NCBI GenBank assembly: GCA_963840445.1
Contig: CAWIZC010000032.1
Span: 434,001-498,000 of the forward strand
Direction of reading: 5' to 3'
Length of the DNA stretch: 64,000 nt
Source: AWTP1-13 sp963840445
GTDB taxonomy: Bacteria > Pseudomonadota > Alphaproteobacteria > Rhizobiales > Hyphomicrobiaceae
This document shows, one piece after another, positions 42,637-51,836 of the stretch (positions are counted from its first letter, which is position 1; every line of letters starts with the position of its first letter). The position numbers were made by a program, and so were the translations under genes. Below the pieces are notes generated by a model. The model worked only from the letters and a program-made list of their open reading frames with translations, was not told the origin of the DNA and ran no database searches.

Positions 42637-45600
42637 ATGCCCCGAGCCTGGGAGCTACCAGCGGACGAGGATGCCTCCATGACCGTCACACTGCCGCCCC
42701 GCGACGAGGTGGCCGCCTATCACCTGTTCGACGAACCGCGCCTGATGGGCGGTCTGGTCGAGCGCGCCATCTACACCGAGGACGAGCGCCGACGCATCGC
42801 CGAGTTGGCCGGCCGACTGGCCCGGGCCGCGCGCGCCAATCGCGACAAGCACGGCGGCATCGATGCCTTCATGCACGAATACGGCCTCACCTCCGAGGAG
42901 GGCATCATCCTGATGTGCCTCGCCGAGGCCTTGCTGCGCATCCCCGACAAGGACACGGCCGATGCCCTGATCGCCGAGAAGATCGGCGAGGGACGCTGGG
43001 AGCGGCACCTCGGCGCCTCCGACAGCCTGTTCGTCAACGCCTCCACCTTTGGCCTGATGCTGACCGGGCGCGTAGTCAGGCTCGGCAGCGACAAGGGCTC
43101 CGGCCCCGGCAGCGTGCTGAAGCGGCTGATCGCCCGCTCCGGCGAGCCGCTCATTCGCCAGGCGCTGCGCCAGGCCATGCGCATCCTGGCCGACAACTTC
43201 GTGCTCGGCCGGACCATCGAGGAGGCTTTGCATCGCGCTGCTCCGCTGGAGCAGCGCGGCTACCTGTTCTCCTACGACATGCTGGGCGAGCGGGCCAAGA
43301 CCGAGGACGACGCCTCGGGCTATTTCGAGCGCTACATGTCGGCCATCGAGGCAGTTGGCAAGGCCGCCCCGCCCTATTCGGGTCATATGCAGGCGCTGCC
43401 GGGTCGGCCCAGCGTGTCCATCAAGCTGTCGGCGCTCAATCCGCGCTTCGATCCCGGCAAGGAGGAGCGGCTCGGCCGGGAGCTGCTCGCACGCCTCATC
43501 GAGCTGGCCGCTGCCGCGCGCCGCTATGGCCTCTCGCTGACCGTCGATGCCGAGGAGCAGGATCGCCTGGACCTGACGCTCGGCCTGTTCGGGCAGGCGT
43601 TCTTGGACCCCTCGCTCGGCGGCTGGCCGGGCCTTGGCATCGTCGTGCAGGCCTACGGCAAGCGCGCAATTCCTGTCCTGCGCTGGCTACGGCGGCTGTC
43701 AGAACTCGGCAAGAAGCGCATCCCCGTGCGGCTCGTGAAGGGGGCCTACTGGGACAGCGAGATCAAGTGGGCGCAGGAGCGGGGCCTCGACGACTATCCA
43801 GTCTTCACCCGCAAGATCCACACCGACGTATCCTATCTGGCCTGCGTCAAGCTGATGCTGGCCGACCAGGCGGCGCTGCTGCCGCAGTTCGCCACCCACA
43901 ACGCCCAATCCATCGCCTCGGCCTGCGTCGACGCCACCGGCCGCACCATCGAGCTGCAGCGCCTGCACGGCATGGGCGAAGCGCTCTATGACGAGATCGT
44001 CGGTGCGGGCCGGCTCAATGCCACCTGCCGCATCTACGCGCCGGTCGGCCGGCACGACGACCTGGTCTCCTATCTGGTGCGCCGCCTACTCGAGAACGGC
44101 GCCAACACCTCCTTCGTCAACCGTCTGGCCGACGACCAGACCCACCTCGACGAAATCCTGCGCGACCCCGTGCAAGCCGTGGAGCGCGAGCGCGGCAAGC
44201 CCGTGCGCCTGCTGACGCGGCCGATGGACATCTTCTCGCCCGAGCGGCTGAACAGCCGCGGCATCGCGCTGACCGAGCCCACCGTGCGGGCCGCATTCTT
44301 GGAGGAGGTGGCGACCGAGCTGAGCGCCTCTTTCGAGGCGGCGCCAATTGTCGGCGGCGAAGTGCGCAACAACCAGGTGGCGGACATCGTGCTGTGTCCG
44401 CACGACCGGCGCGAACGCATCGGCGTGGTGCACAATGCCGATCCGGCCACCATCGAGACGGCGCTGCACAATGCTGCCTCTGCCACCCAAGCATGGGACC
44501 TGCTCGGCGGCGAAGCCCGGGCACAGATCCTGGACAAGGCCGCGCATCTCTATGAGCGCGACCGCGCTCGTCTGATCGGGGTCATGGTGCGCGAAGCCGG
44601 CAAGACGCTGGAGAACGCGCTGTCCGACCTGCGCGAAGCGATCGATTTCCTGCGCTACTACGCCGCCGAGGCGCGCCGCCTGTTCGAGAATCCAGTCCTG
44701 CTGAAAGGCCCGACCGGCGAGACCAATTCGCTCAGCCTGCGGGCGCGGGGGCCCTTTGCCTGCATCAGCCCGTGGAACTTCCCGCTGGCGATCTTCACCG
44801 GCCAGGTGGCAGCCGCGCTGTCGGCTGGCAACCCCGTGCTCGCCAAGCCGGCCGAACAGACGCCCATCACCGCCTTCCTCGCAGTAAAGCTCATGCACGA
44901 AGCCGGCGTGCCGGGTGATGTGCTGCAATTGTTGCCAGGCGCCGGCGAGGTCGGTGCGGCCCTCGTCAAGGACACGCGCGTGGCCGGCGTCGTCTTCACC
45001 GGCTCCAACGACACCGCCACCTCCATCCAGCGTGCGCTGGCTCTGCGCGGCGGCCCCATGATCCCCTTCATCGCCGAGACGGGCGGCATCAACGCCATGA
45101 TCGCCGACTCGAGCGCGCTGCCCGAGCAGGTGATCCGCGACCTGGTGCGTTCGGCCTTCGACTCGGCCGGCCAGCGCTGCTCTGCCGCACGCCTGTTCTT
45201 CGTGCAGGAGGACGTGGCCAAGCCGATGATCGATATGCTGGTGGGCGCCACCCAGGCGCTCGATATCGGCGATCCCCTCGACTACGCCACCGACATCGGC
45301 CCCGTCATCGACGAGGAGGCGTGGGACAAGCTCGAGTCGCACAAGCTACGCATGCAGAAGCAGGGTAAGGAGCTGGTCGACCTGACTGTGCCCGACGACT
45401 GCCGCGTCGGCACCTATGTGGCACCGGCCGCCTACCAGATCGCCGATGCTAGCCTGCTGAAGCAGGAAGTGTTCGGCCCCATCCTGCACGTGGTGCGCTA
45501 TTCCGGCGGCCACCTCGACAAGGTGATCGACGCCATCAACGCCACCGGCTACGGCCTCACGCTCGGCCTGCACAGCCGCATCGCCGCAGTCGCCGATTTC

Positions 45601-45819
45601 GTGGCCGAGCGGGCCCGCGTCGGCAACTTCTACGTCAACCGCAACCAGATCGGCGCCGTGGTCGGCGTGCAGCCGTTCGGCGGCGAGGGGCTGTCAGGCA
45701 CCGGCCCGAAGGCCGGCGGCCCGCACTACCTCACCCGCTTCGCCACCGAACGCGTACGCACCACCGACATCACCGCCACCGGCGGCAACGTCGGCCTGCT
45801 GGGGCTGGAGGAGGCCTGA
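42637..45819 (+). CDS. putA: Bifunctional proline dehydrogenase / glutamate-semialdehyde dehydrogenase
   Basis: Oxidises proline to glutamate in two steps. 1060 residues; ATG 42637 follows a strong GGAGGAGGGAGA. The FAD-binding PRODH barrel spans about 60-480 (GYLFSYDMLGERAKT, SIKLSALNPRF, DAEEQDRLDLTL, VRLVKGAYWDSEIK, FATHNAQSIAS). The ALDH domain covers about 520-1040 (SLRARGPFACISPWNFPLAIFTGQ, ETGGINAMI with its Glu, FDSAGQRCSAARLFFV with the catalytic Cys, GAVVGVQPFGGEGLSGTGPKAGG). It lacks the N-terminal RHH repressor domain, so it is not self-regulating. The stop is 3 nt from repeat A5. Confidence 0.96.
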   Translation: MPRAWELPADEDASMTVTLPPRDEVAAYHLFDEPRLMGGLVERAIYTEDERRRIAELAGRLARAARANRDKHGGIDAFMHEYGLTSEEGIILMCLAEALLRIPDKDTADALIAEKIGEGRWERHLGASDSLFVNASTFGLMLTGRVVRLGSDKGSGPGSVLKRLIARSGEPLIRQALRQAMRILADNFVLGRTIEEALHRAAPLEQRGYLFSYDMLGERAKTEDDASGYFERYMSAIEAVGKAAPPYSGHMQALPGRPSVSIKLSALNPRFDPGKEERLGRELLARLIELAAAARRYGLSLTVDAEEQDRLDLTLGLFGQAFLDPSLGGWPGLGIVVQAYGKRAIPVLRWLRRLSELGKKRIPVRLVKGAYWDSEIKWAQERGLDDYPVFTRKIHTDVSYLACVKLMLADQAALLPQFATHNAQSIASACVDATGRTIELQRLHGMGEALYDEIVGAGRLNATCRIYAPVGRHDDLVSYLVRRLLENGANTSFVNRLADDQTHLDEILRDPVQAVERERGKPVRLLTRPMDIFSPERLNSRGIALTEPTVRAAFLEEVATELSASFEAAPIVGGEVRNNQVADIVLCPHDRRERIGVVHNADPATIETALHNAASATQAWDLLGGEARAQILDKAAHLYERDRARLIGVMVREAGKTLENALSDLREAIDFLRYYAAEARRLFENPVLLKGPTGETNSLSLRARGPFACISPWNFPLAIFTGQVAAALSAGNPVLAKPAEQTPITAFLAVKLMHEAGVPGDVLQLLPGAGEVGAALVKDTRVAGVVFTGSNDTATSIQRALALRGGPMIPFIAETGGINAMIADSSALPEQVIRDLVRSAFDSAGQRCSAARLFFVQEDVAKPMIDMLVGATQALDIGDPLDYATDIGPVIDEEAWDKLESHKLRMQKQGKELVDLTVPDDCRVGTYVAPAAYQIADASLLKQEVFGPILHVVRYSGGHLDKVIDAINATGYGLTLGLHSRIAAVADFVAERARVGNFYVNRNQIGAVVGVQPFGGEGLSGTGPKAGGPHYLTRFATERVRTTDITATGGNVGLLGLEEA

Positions 45820-45822
45820 TTT

Positions 45823-45919
45823 GTCATCCCGGGCTGGGCGCAGCTCAGACCCGGGACCCAGCGATCGGCATTGTACGGCCTGGGTCCAGGACATGCGCTG
45901 GCGCGCATTCGGGGATGAC
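45823..45919. repeat. Family A palindromic repeat, copy 5
   Basis: GTCATCCCGGG to GGGGATGAC, exactly filling the space between the convergent stops of putA and the EamA gene (3 nt and 2 nt away). Confidence 0.85.
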
Positions 45920-45921
45920 GA

Positions 45922-46800
45922 TCATCGCCCCTGCCCCCGGTTAATCAGCAGCAACCCGCCCACCACCAGTGCCAGCGCCACACCGTGGTACCAGGCGAGC
46001 CGCTCGCCGATCAGCGAGATCGCCAGGCCGGCCGCGTAGATGGGCGTCAGGCTGATCGACGCCGCCGTCAATACCGGCCCGTTGCGCATCAACGAAAGCG
46101 TGTAGCCGAGAAAAGCGCCGATCCCGGCCACGAACACCAGGAGCGCCAGCCACGGCAGCGTGGCAAGCGTGATCGGCGGAACCCCGCCCCTAGTAAGCTC
46201 CTCGGCACACAACGGCAGCAACGCCAGCGTCGCGCCGATGCTCATGACGGCGAACTGCGCCATGGGCGTGAGGGCCGTGGGCGTGCGCCGCAAGGCAACC
46301 GTGTAGCCAGCGAACACGACCATGCCGGCCGCCGCCCACAGATCACCAGCGGTGAACGCAAGATTGAACAGGGTCTCGGGATGCCCACGCGTCAGGATGA
46401 TCACCACGCCGCCCAGGCAGGCGCCGATGCCGGCCAGCAGAGCCCAATCCGCGCGCTGACGCCCGGCGACCATCTCGAAGCTCGCCACCAGCGGCGTGGT
46501 GCAGGCGTAGATCAGGCCGATGTTGGTGGCCTCAGTGGTGCGCGCGGCGGCGAACGCTGCGTAGGCGCAAAAGCCCATGCCGAGCGCCCCCAGCACGACC
46601 AAGCGTACATACAAACCGGCCGGCGCATGCCAGCGTTCCGCCCCGCCCCGCGACACGGCCACCGCTGCTATGATGAGGCCGGACAGGGCCCAGCGCGTCA
46701 CCGACAGCGAGGCCGGGCCGAACGCCTCGCTCATGGCGCGGCCAATCACCGGATTCAGGGCAAAGCAGGCGGGAACAAGGGCGAGCAGCAGCAGGTTCAT
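45922..46800 (-). CDS. EamA/DMT-family transporter
   Basis: 292 residues with about ten hydrophobic helices in two EamA repeats: ACFALNPVIGRAMSEAFGPASLSVTRWALSGLIIA and, in the second half, VVFAGYTVALRRTPTALTPMAQFAVMSIGATLALLPL, then ASISLTPIYAAGLAISLIGERLAWYHGVALALVVGG. The ending L(T/S)PI-GERL is the classic DMT signature. Exports an unknown metabolite, perhaps an amino acid. Confidence 0.9.
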   Translation of the reverse strand: MNLLLLALVPACFALNPVIGRAMSEAFGPASLSVTRWALSGLIIAAVAVSRGGAERWHAPAGLYVRLVVLGALGMGFCAYAAFAAARTTEATNIGLIYACTTPLVASFEMVAGRQRADWALLAGIGACLGGVVIILTRGHPETLFNLAFTAGDLWAAAGMVVFAGYTVALRRTPTALTPMAQFAVMSIGATLALLPLCAEELTRGGVPPITLATLPWLALLVFVAGIGAFLGYTLSLMRNGPVLTAASISLTPIYAAGLAISLIGERLAWYHGVALALVVGGLLLINRGQGR

Positions 46801-46895
46801 GGCGCAGGCACATTGCCGACGCCGGCGTGAAACGCCATCTTTATTTGCGATAGGTTACACGGATCGGCCCGAAAGGCTTGGCCAGGCGCACCACC

Positions 46896-47690
46896 ATGAG
46901 CAGCGGCAGGAACAAGAACGAACCCGACCTCGGCACGCGCTCGCCGGACACGGCAGCGGATGCGGCCCATGGCAAGCTTCCGAGCGAGACCAGCCATAAG
47001 CCGCCGGCACGCGCGACCTCCGACGCCGAGGTTGCCGATTTCGTGCGCCGCATGAAGGAACTCGGGCCTCGCGTCGGCACCGGCAATGGCCGCCTGTTGT
47101 TCGCCATGGACGCCACCATGAGCCGCCAGCCGACCTGGGACATGGCGCTCGCCTTGCAGGCCGACATGTTCCAGGCCGTCAAATCGGTGGGCGGTCTCGA
47201 CGTACAGCTCGTGTATTTCCGGGGCGCCGGCGAATGCCGCGCCTCCAAGTGGGTGTCCGATCCCGATGCGCTTGCCGCCCTGATGACGCGCGTCACCTGC
47301 GCCGGCGGCTACACGCAGATCGGCAAAGTGCTGGGTCACGCGCGCAAGGAAGCCACCGCCAAGCCCGTCAATGCGCTGGTCTATGTCGGCGACTGCATGG
47401 AGGAGGATGTCGACGAGTTGTGCGGGCGCGCCGGCGAGCTGGCCCTGCTGGGCGTGCCGGTGTTCCTGTTCCAGGAGGGCTCGGACGCACGCGCCGAGCG
47501 CGCTTTCCGCGAGATCGCCCGCCTGACGCGCGGGGCCTATTGCGCGTTCGATGCCGGCTCGGCGGCGCAGCTGCGCGACCTGCTCTCGGCCGTGGCCGTC
47601 TATGCCGCAGGCGGTCGCAAGGCCCTCGAAGCGCTGAGCAGCCGGACATCGGGCGGCGGTGCACGTCGGCTGCTGCAGCAGCTCAAGTAG
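46896..47690 (+). CDS. VWA-domain protein
   Basis: 264 residues from ATG 46896 (ATG 46878 also in frame). The charged N-terminus (about 1-60) is disordered-looking. The domain then reads NGRLLFAMDATMSRQPTWDMA (MIDAS-like D-x-T/S-x-S variant), VQLVYFRGAGECRAS, GGYTQIGKVLGHA and ALVYVGDCMEEDVDELCGRAGELA. It is followed at 18 bp by a DnaJ-domain gene, an association conserved in related bacteria. Possibly a chaperone-linked factor; function unknown. Confidence 0.8.
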   Translation: MSSGRNKNEPDLGTRSPDTAADAAHGKLPSETSHKPPARATSDAEVADFVRRMKELGPRVGTGNGRLLFAMDATMSRQPTWDMALALQADMFQAVKSVGGLDVQLVYFRGAGECRASKWVSDPDALAALMTRVTCAGGYTQIGKVLGHARKEATAKPVNALVYVGDCMEEDVDELCGRAGELALLGVPVFLFQEGSDARAERAFREIARLTRGAYCAFDAGSAAQLRDLLSAVAVYAAGGRKALEALSSRTSGGGARRLLQQLK

Positions 47691-47708
47691 GAGGCGCTGG
47701 CGCATCCC

Positions 47709-48407
47709 ATGCAGTACCTGCTCCTGGGATTTGCGGCGCTGCTGCTCGTGCTGTTTGCCATGCGCGGCTTCACCATTGCCAATCCCAACGTCATGGCGCG
47801 GGGCATTCGCACCAGCGCAGGTGTGGCCGCACTGGTCGGCGCCGCTGTGCTGCTGGTGCGCGGCCTTGGCGGCTATGCCATGTCGCTCGCCGCGCTCGGC
47901 ACCTGGCTGCTGTGGGGCGGCGGCCTGCCGTGGGGCTTGTCCGGGCCCGCGCAGAAGTCTCCCGGCCAGAGCTCGCGTATCGTCACCGATCACCTGGAGG
48001 TGGAGCTTGACCACGACACCGGCCGCATCCGCGGCCGCGTGCTGAAAGGCTTCTTCTCCGGCCGCGATCTGGAAAGCCTGGCGCCGGTCGAGATGGCGCA
48101 CCTCTGGCAGGATTGCCGCTTCGCCGATCCGCAATCGGCGCAGATCCTGGAGACCTATCTCGATCACGCACACCCATCCTGGCGGGAGGACATGGCGCGG
48201 AATGATGGAGAGCGCACCGTCGGCGGCACCCTGACGCGCGAGCAGGCGCTCGACATCCTGGGGCTCGGCCCCGGGGCCAGCGACGACGATATCCGCCGCG
48301 CCCACCGCGAGCTGATGATGAAGCTTCACCCCGACCGGGGCGGCTCAACCTTCCTGGCCGCCAAGATCAACGAGGCCAAGGACGTGCTGCTCGGCAAACG
48401 GTCCTGA
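47709..48407 (+). CDS. Membrane-anchored DnaJ-domain protein
   Basis: 232 residues: two N-terminal membrane segments (MQYLLLGFAALLLVLFAM; SAGVAALVGAAVLLVRGL) and a third at about 58-72, a cytosolic linker, and a C-terminal J-domain LTREQALDILGLGPGASDDDIRRAHRELMMKLHPDRGGSTFLAAKINEAKDVLL (quoted in part), with the HPD motif that stimulates DnaK. The arrangement resembles mitochondrial Pam18/TIM14-type and DjlA-like anchored co-chaperones. Probably co-transcribed with the VWA gene. Confidence 0.88.
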   Translation: MQYLLLGFAALLLVLFAMRGFTIANPNVMARGIRTSAGVAALVGAAVLLVRGLGGYAMSLAALGTWLLWGGGLPWGLSGPAQKSPGQSSRIVTDHLEVELDHDTGRIRGRVLKGFFSGRDLESLAPVEMAHLWQDCRFADPQSAQILETYLDHAHPSWREDMARNDGERTVGGTLTREQALDILGLGPGASDDDIRRAHRELMMKLHPDRGGSTFLAAKINEAKDVLLGKRS

Positions 48408-48547
48408 ATGCGCACCGGCCCATAGCCAGTGCTGAATCGCGCCGGGAGACTACCAGAGAGCGAATTGCCGCTGATCAGCGCGGCAAATCCCACCCCTGCG
48501 CGGCCCACCTCGCCCCGCCATGCTGCTGCACACCCGGGGCGACTGGC

Positions 48548-49087
48548 TCAGTTGCCGGGCGATTCCTGCTGCTTGGGCGCCCAATCGGGCCAGGCCGGCA
48601 CCTGCTTGGTGACGACACTCGTTGTCATGGACGGGGCCGGCTTTTCGGCAGGCTTTTCTGGAACGACAGGCTTTGCAACCGCTTTCTGCGGCTGGGTCTG
48701 GGTCGCTAGCGGAACAGCCTTCGTCTTCACCGCCATCTTCGGTGTGAGCTCGCCGGCCTTGGTCACGTCGGCCACCGCGCGCGTGTAGTCGCCCTTGCTT
48801 ACAAAGGCGCGGGCGCGGTTTTCGTAGGCCTGCGCATAATCGGGCTTCAGCCCGATGGCCTGATCGTAGTCCGCGATGGCTCGATCGACCTCGCCCTTTG
48901 ACTGGTAGGCAGCGCCACGGCTGTTAAAGGCTATGGCGTCCTTGGCGTCGCTCTGGATCACCGCCGAGCACCCCTTGATCTTCAGGTCGGCATTCTTGCC
49001 ATCCCGACAATCGCCCTTGTCGTCCGCCCATGTGGCCGCGGTCCAAATCGTGATCATGCTCAGCGCCAGAGGCAAGATCGCGCGCAT
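48548..49087 (-). CDS. Exported tetratricopeptide-repeat protein
   Basis: 179 residues from ATG 49087: signal peptide (ILPLALSMITIWTAATWA), a GDCRDGKNADLKIKGCSAVI segment with two Cys, then two TPR units (AIAFNSRGAAYQSKGEVDRAIADYDQAIGLKPD and YAQAYENRARAFVSKGDYTRAVADVTKA, in part). A Pro/Lys/Val-rich low-complexity tail follows. A periplasmic scaffold is likely; partner unknown. Confidence 0.82.
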   Translation of the reverse strand: MRAILPLALSMITIWTAATWADDKGDCRDGKNADLKIKGCSAVIQSDAKDAIAFNSRGAAYQSKGEVDRAIADYDQAIGLKPDYAQAYENRARAFVSKGDYTRAVADVTKAGELTPKMAVKTKAVPLATQTQPQKAVAKPVVPEKPAEKPAPSMTTSVVTKQVPAWPDWAPKQQESPGN

Positions 49088-49285
49088 TGAAGTCTCCCCT
49101 GAGGAAAGATGTGCCAACCCCCGCACTGCCGCTTACCATGACGCAAAATCGTGGAAATTGCACGGCGGATAGAAATTGTTGTGCCGGCAGCGTTTTTCGG
49201 CACCACTTAGTTGCGCCGCTGCCCTGCCCAAGCTAGCAATTGCCGGCCCAGCGGGCCCCGCAACTCATCCAGGAAAGATCGTGCC

Positions 49286-50401
49286 ATGGCTGCCCAGTCG
49301 CTTCTGTTGCTTCCAGGTGACGGCATCGGCCCTGAGGTGATGGCGCAGGTGGAAAGGGTGGTTGCCTTCCTCAATAAGAAGAGCAAGGTCCAGTTCACTA
49401 CCAAGACCGGGCTGGTCGGCGGGGCAGCCATCGACCAATACGGCGTGCCGCTCAGCGACGCAACGCTGGCCGACGCACGCGCGGCGGACGCCATCATCTT
49501 CGGCGCGGTCGGCGGGCCGAAGTGGGACAAGGTCGCCTACGACATTCGGCCCGAGGCCGGCCTGCTCAAGCTGCGCAAGGAACTCGACCTGTTCGCCAAC
49601 CTGCGTCCGGCCATCTGCTATCCGGCGCTGGCGGAGGCCTCCTCGCTGCGGCGCGAGTATATCGAGGGCCTCGACATTCTGATCCTGCGCGAGCTGACCG
49701 GCGGTACCTACTTCGGCGAGCCCAAGGAGATCGTCACGCTGGAGAACGGCCAGAAGCGCGCCGTCGACACCACCGTCTACACGACCAGCGAGATCGAGCG
49801 CATCGCCCGCGTCGCCTTCGATCTCGCCCGCACACGTCGCAAGAAAGTCCACTCAGCGGAAAAGCGTAACGTCATGAAGACCGGCGTGCTGTGGAACCAG
49901 GTCGTCACCGAGGTTCACGCCAAGGAGTTCAAGGACGTCGAGCTGCAGCACATCCTCGCCGACGCCTGCGCCATGCAGCTCGTGCGCAACCCCAAGCAGT
50001 TCGACGTGATCGTTTGCGACAACCTGTTCGGCGACATGTTGTCGGACGAGGCGGCCATGCTGACCGGATCGATCGGCATGTTGCCGTCGGCTTCGCTCGG
50101 TGCGCCCGACCCCAAGACCGGCAAACGCAAGGCCCTGTACGAGCCGGTGCACGGCTCGGCGCCCGACATCGCCGGCAAGGGACTTGCCAATCCGATCGCG
50201 GCGATTGCCAGCTACGGCATGGCGCTGAGATATTCCTGTGGATTGGTCAAGGAGGCCGATCTGATCGACAACGCGATCGCCGGCACGCTCGCGCAAGGCT
50301 TCAGAACAACCGATATCATGCAGCCAAATATGAGAAAATCCGGCACGGCGGAAATGGGCCAGGCAATTCTCGCCGAGATGGAGAAACTCTCAGCGGCCTG
50401 A
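49286..50401 (+). CDS. leuB: 3-isopropylmalate dehydrogenase
   Basis: Leucine biosynthesis: oxidative decarboxylation of 3-isopropylmalate. 371 residues, ATG 49286 behind AGGAAAG. Motifs: LLLPGDGIGPEVM, FGAVGGPKWD, LRKELDLFANLRPA, LRELTGGTYFGEPKE, VMKTGVLWNQVV, VCDNLFGDMLSDEAAMLTGSIGMLPSASLG (in part), and YEPVHGSAPDIAGKGLANP (NAD site). Normal full length. Confidence 0.97.
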   Translation: MAAQSLLLLPGDGIGPEVMAQVERVVAFLNKKSKVQFTTKTGLVGGAAIDQYGVPLSDATLADARAADAIIFGAVGGPKWDKVAYDIRPEAGLLKLRKELDLFANLRPAICYPALAEASSLRREYIEGLDILILRELTGGTYFGEPKEIVTLENGQKRAVDTTVYTTSEIERIARVAFDLARTRRKKVHSAEKRNVMKTGVLWNQVVTEVHAKEFKDVELQHILADACAMQLVRNPKQFDVIVCDNLFGDMLSDEAAMLTGSIGMLPSASLGAPDPKTGKRKALYEPVHGSAPDIAGKGLANPIAAIASYGMALRYSCGLVKEADLIDNAIAGTLAQGFRTTDIMQPNMRKSGTAEMGQAILAEMEKLSAA

Positions 50402-50535
50402 TGCACGGGTTGCATCGCCTCGTCTCTCCCCTACCAACTGCGGCCGCCGGCTTCGATTGCGCCTCGGATCATGCTCTAAATTGTGTATCGGAAATCGATT
50501 CGGGCCTTATCTGCGTTTCGACGGGGGATGCATCA

Positions 50536-51657
50536 ATGAACGCTCTGAACGAGTTGCGCGCTGGCCTTTGCTCGGTGGCGAAGCGGTCGGTGGGCCTGAT
50601 GAGCGCGTGCGGCAACGAGGAGAGCACCAAGCTGTATCTGGTGCTGCCGATCATCGGCCTGTTCGGATACGACTACTCGAACCCTTACGAGGTCTATCCT
50701 CAGCACACCGCCAACGCCGACCCAAAGGAGCCCAACCGCGTCGACCTGGCCATCCTGCGCGAGGGATCGCCCGTGATCGGCATCGCCGCCAAGAAGGTCG
50801 GCACCGATTTGGCGGAAGCGCGCGGCGAGTTGCGCGCTTACTGCAATGCCGTGGCCACCACCAAGCTTGGCATCCTCACCAACGGCATCGTCTTCGAGTT
50901 CTTCGTCGACTCCTCGCAACCCAACGTCATGGACGAGGACCCCTTCCTCACCCTGGATCTGGAAAGCGTGTGGCGCAACGGCGTGTCCGATGAGGTCCTG
51001 GAGACGCTGGTGCACGTCACCAAGGCCAGTTTCGACCCGGACAAGATCGCCGAGATGGCGCACGTGCGCCTCGTCAAGAAGCGGCTGCGCACCGCCTTGG
51101 TAGAAGAGACGACCTCGCCTTCGGATGAGTTTTGTCGCTTCTTCCTGCAGCGCGCCGGCATGAAGCACGTCCGCAAAGGCACCATCGACCGCTACTACGG
51201 TCCGCTCCTCAAGGCTGCGTTCGAGGAGGCGCTGGTGCTGCCCGCCGTGCAGAAGCTGCGCAACGATCCCGAGGGCAAGAACACGCCGATCAACCTGCAC
51301 CAGCTCGGCCAGCGGCTGCTGACCAGCGAGCGCGAGCTGGCGCTGATGAGCCATATCCGCCGCCGCCTGGCGTTCCTGGTCGCCGATGACGCCCTGTACG
51401 CCGCCATCGACCGCATCGAGTTCAAGGAGAACGTAGGCAAGCTGATGGTGTACTACATCAATGAGCGTACCGGCCGACTGTTCGACTACATCGAGGGAGG
51501 CGAGGGCTTCGACAAGTTCATCTTCCCGTCGCCTTACGGCGAGATCGTCACCAAAAGCGTGCTCGACATCGACGAGCCTCTGCAGGCCACATTCACCGCG
51601 CGCGTGCGCGAGCTGGGTCGCCTACAATCCGTCGAGCGGCTGGCGCGCATCGCCTAG
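50536..51657 (+). CDS. HsdR-N/COG4748-like nuclease-fold protein, active-site Glu lost
   Basis: 373 residues from ATG 50536. The N-terminal half is the PD-(D/E)xK-type domain of type I restriction HsdR N-terminal proteins: NEESTKLYLVLPIIGLFGYD, then NRVDLAILREG (Asp70), then GIAAKKVGT. The expected ExK is AAK here (Ala84-Ala85-Lys86), so cleavage activity is doubtful. The rest has EFFVDSSQPNVMDEDPFLTLDL, a helical middle and YYINERTGRLFDYIEGGEGFDKFIFPSPYGE (in part). There are no helicase or methylase genes. The next gene is a paralogue with the intact motif; the pair is 180 bp apart. Confidence 0.8.
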   Translation: MNALNELRAGLCSVAKRSVGLMSACGNEESTKLYLVLPIIGLFGYDYSNPYEVYPQHTANADPKEPNRVDLAILREGSPVIGIAAKKVGTDLAEARGELRAYCNAVATTKLGILTNGIVFEFFVDSSQPNVMDEDPFLTLDLESVWRNGVSDEVLETLVHVTKASFDPDKIAEMAHVRLVKKRLRTALVEETTSPSDEFCRFFLQRAGMKHVRKGTIDRYYGPLLKAAFEEALVLPAVQKLRNDPEGKNTPINLHQLGQRLLTSERELALMSHIRRRLAFLVADDALYAAIDRIEFKENVGKLMVYYINERTGRLFDYIEGGEGFDKFIFPSPYGEIVTKSVLDIDEPLQATFTARVRELGRLQSVERLARIA

Positions 51658-51836
51658 CCATCCGCTGTTCGACTTACGCTAGGGTAAGTGTCGAATTCGG
51701 GCAACAAATGCAGCCGGGCCGCACGAATGGCTCGGCTTTTTCATTTTCAGCGTTCTTACAATTGGTAAACTTGCTCTACGATATCGGAGATTCGTGTAAG
51801 TCGTTTTTAACGGCCCTTCCGTTTTGGGGGATAGGG

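Noticed and set aside
46797..48329. 510-codon minus-strand frame opposite the VWA and DnaJ genes
   Set aside because: Antisense to a VWA domain and a J-domain with HPD motif; no recognisable protein features.
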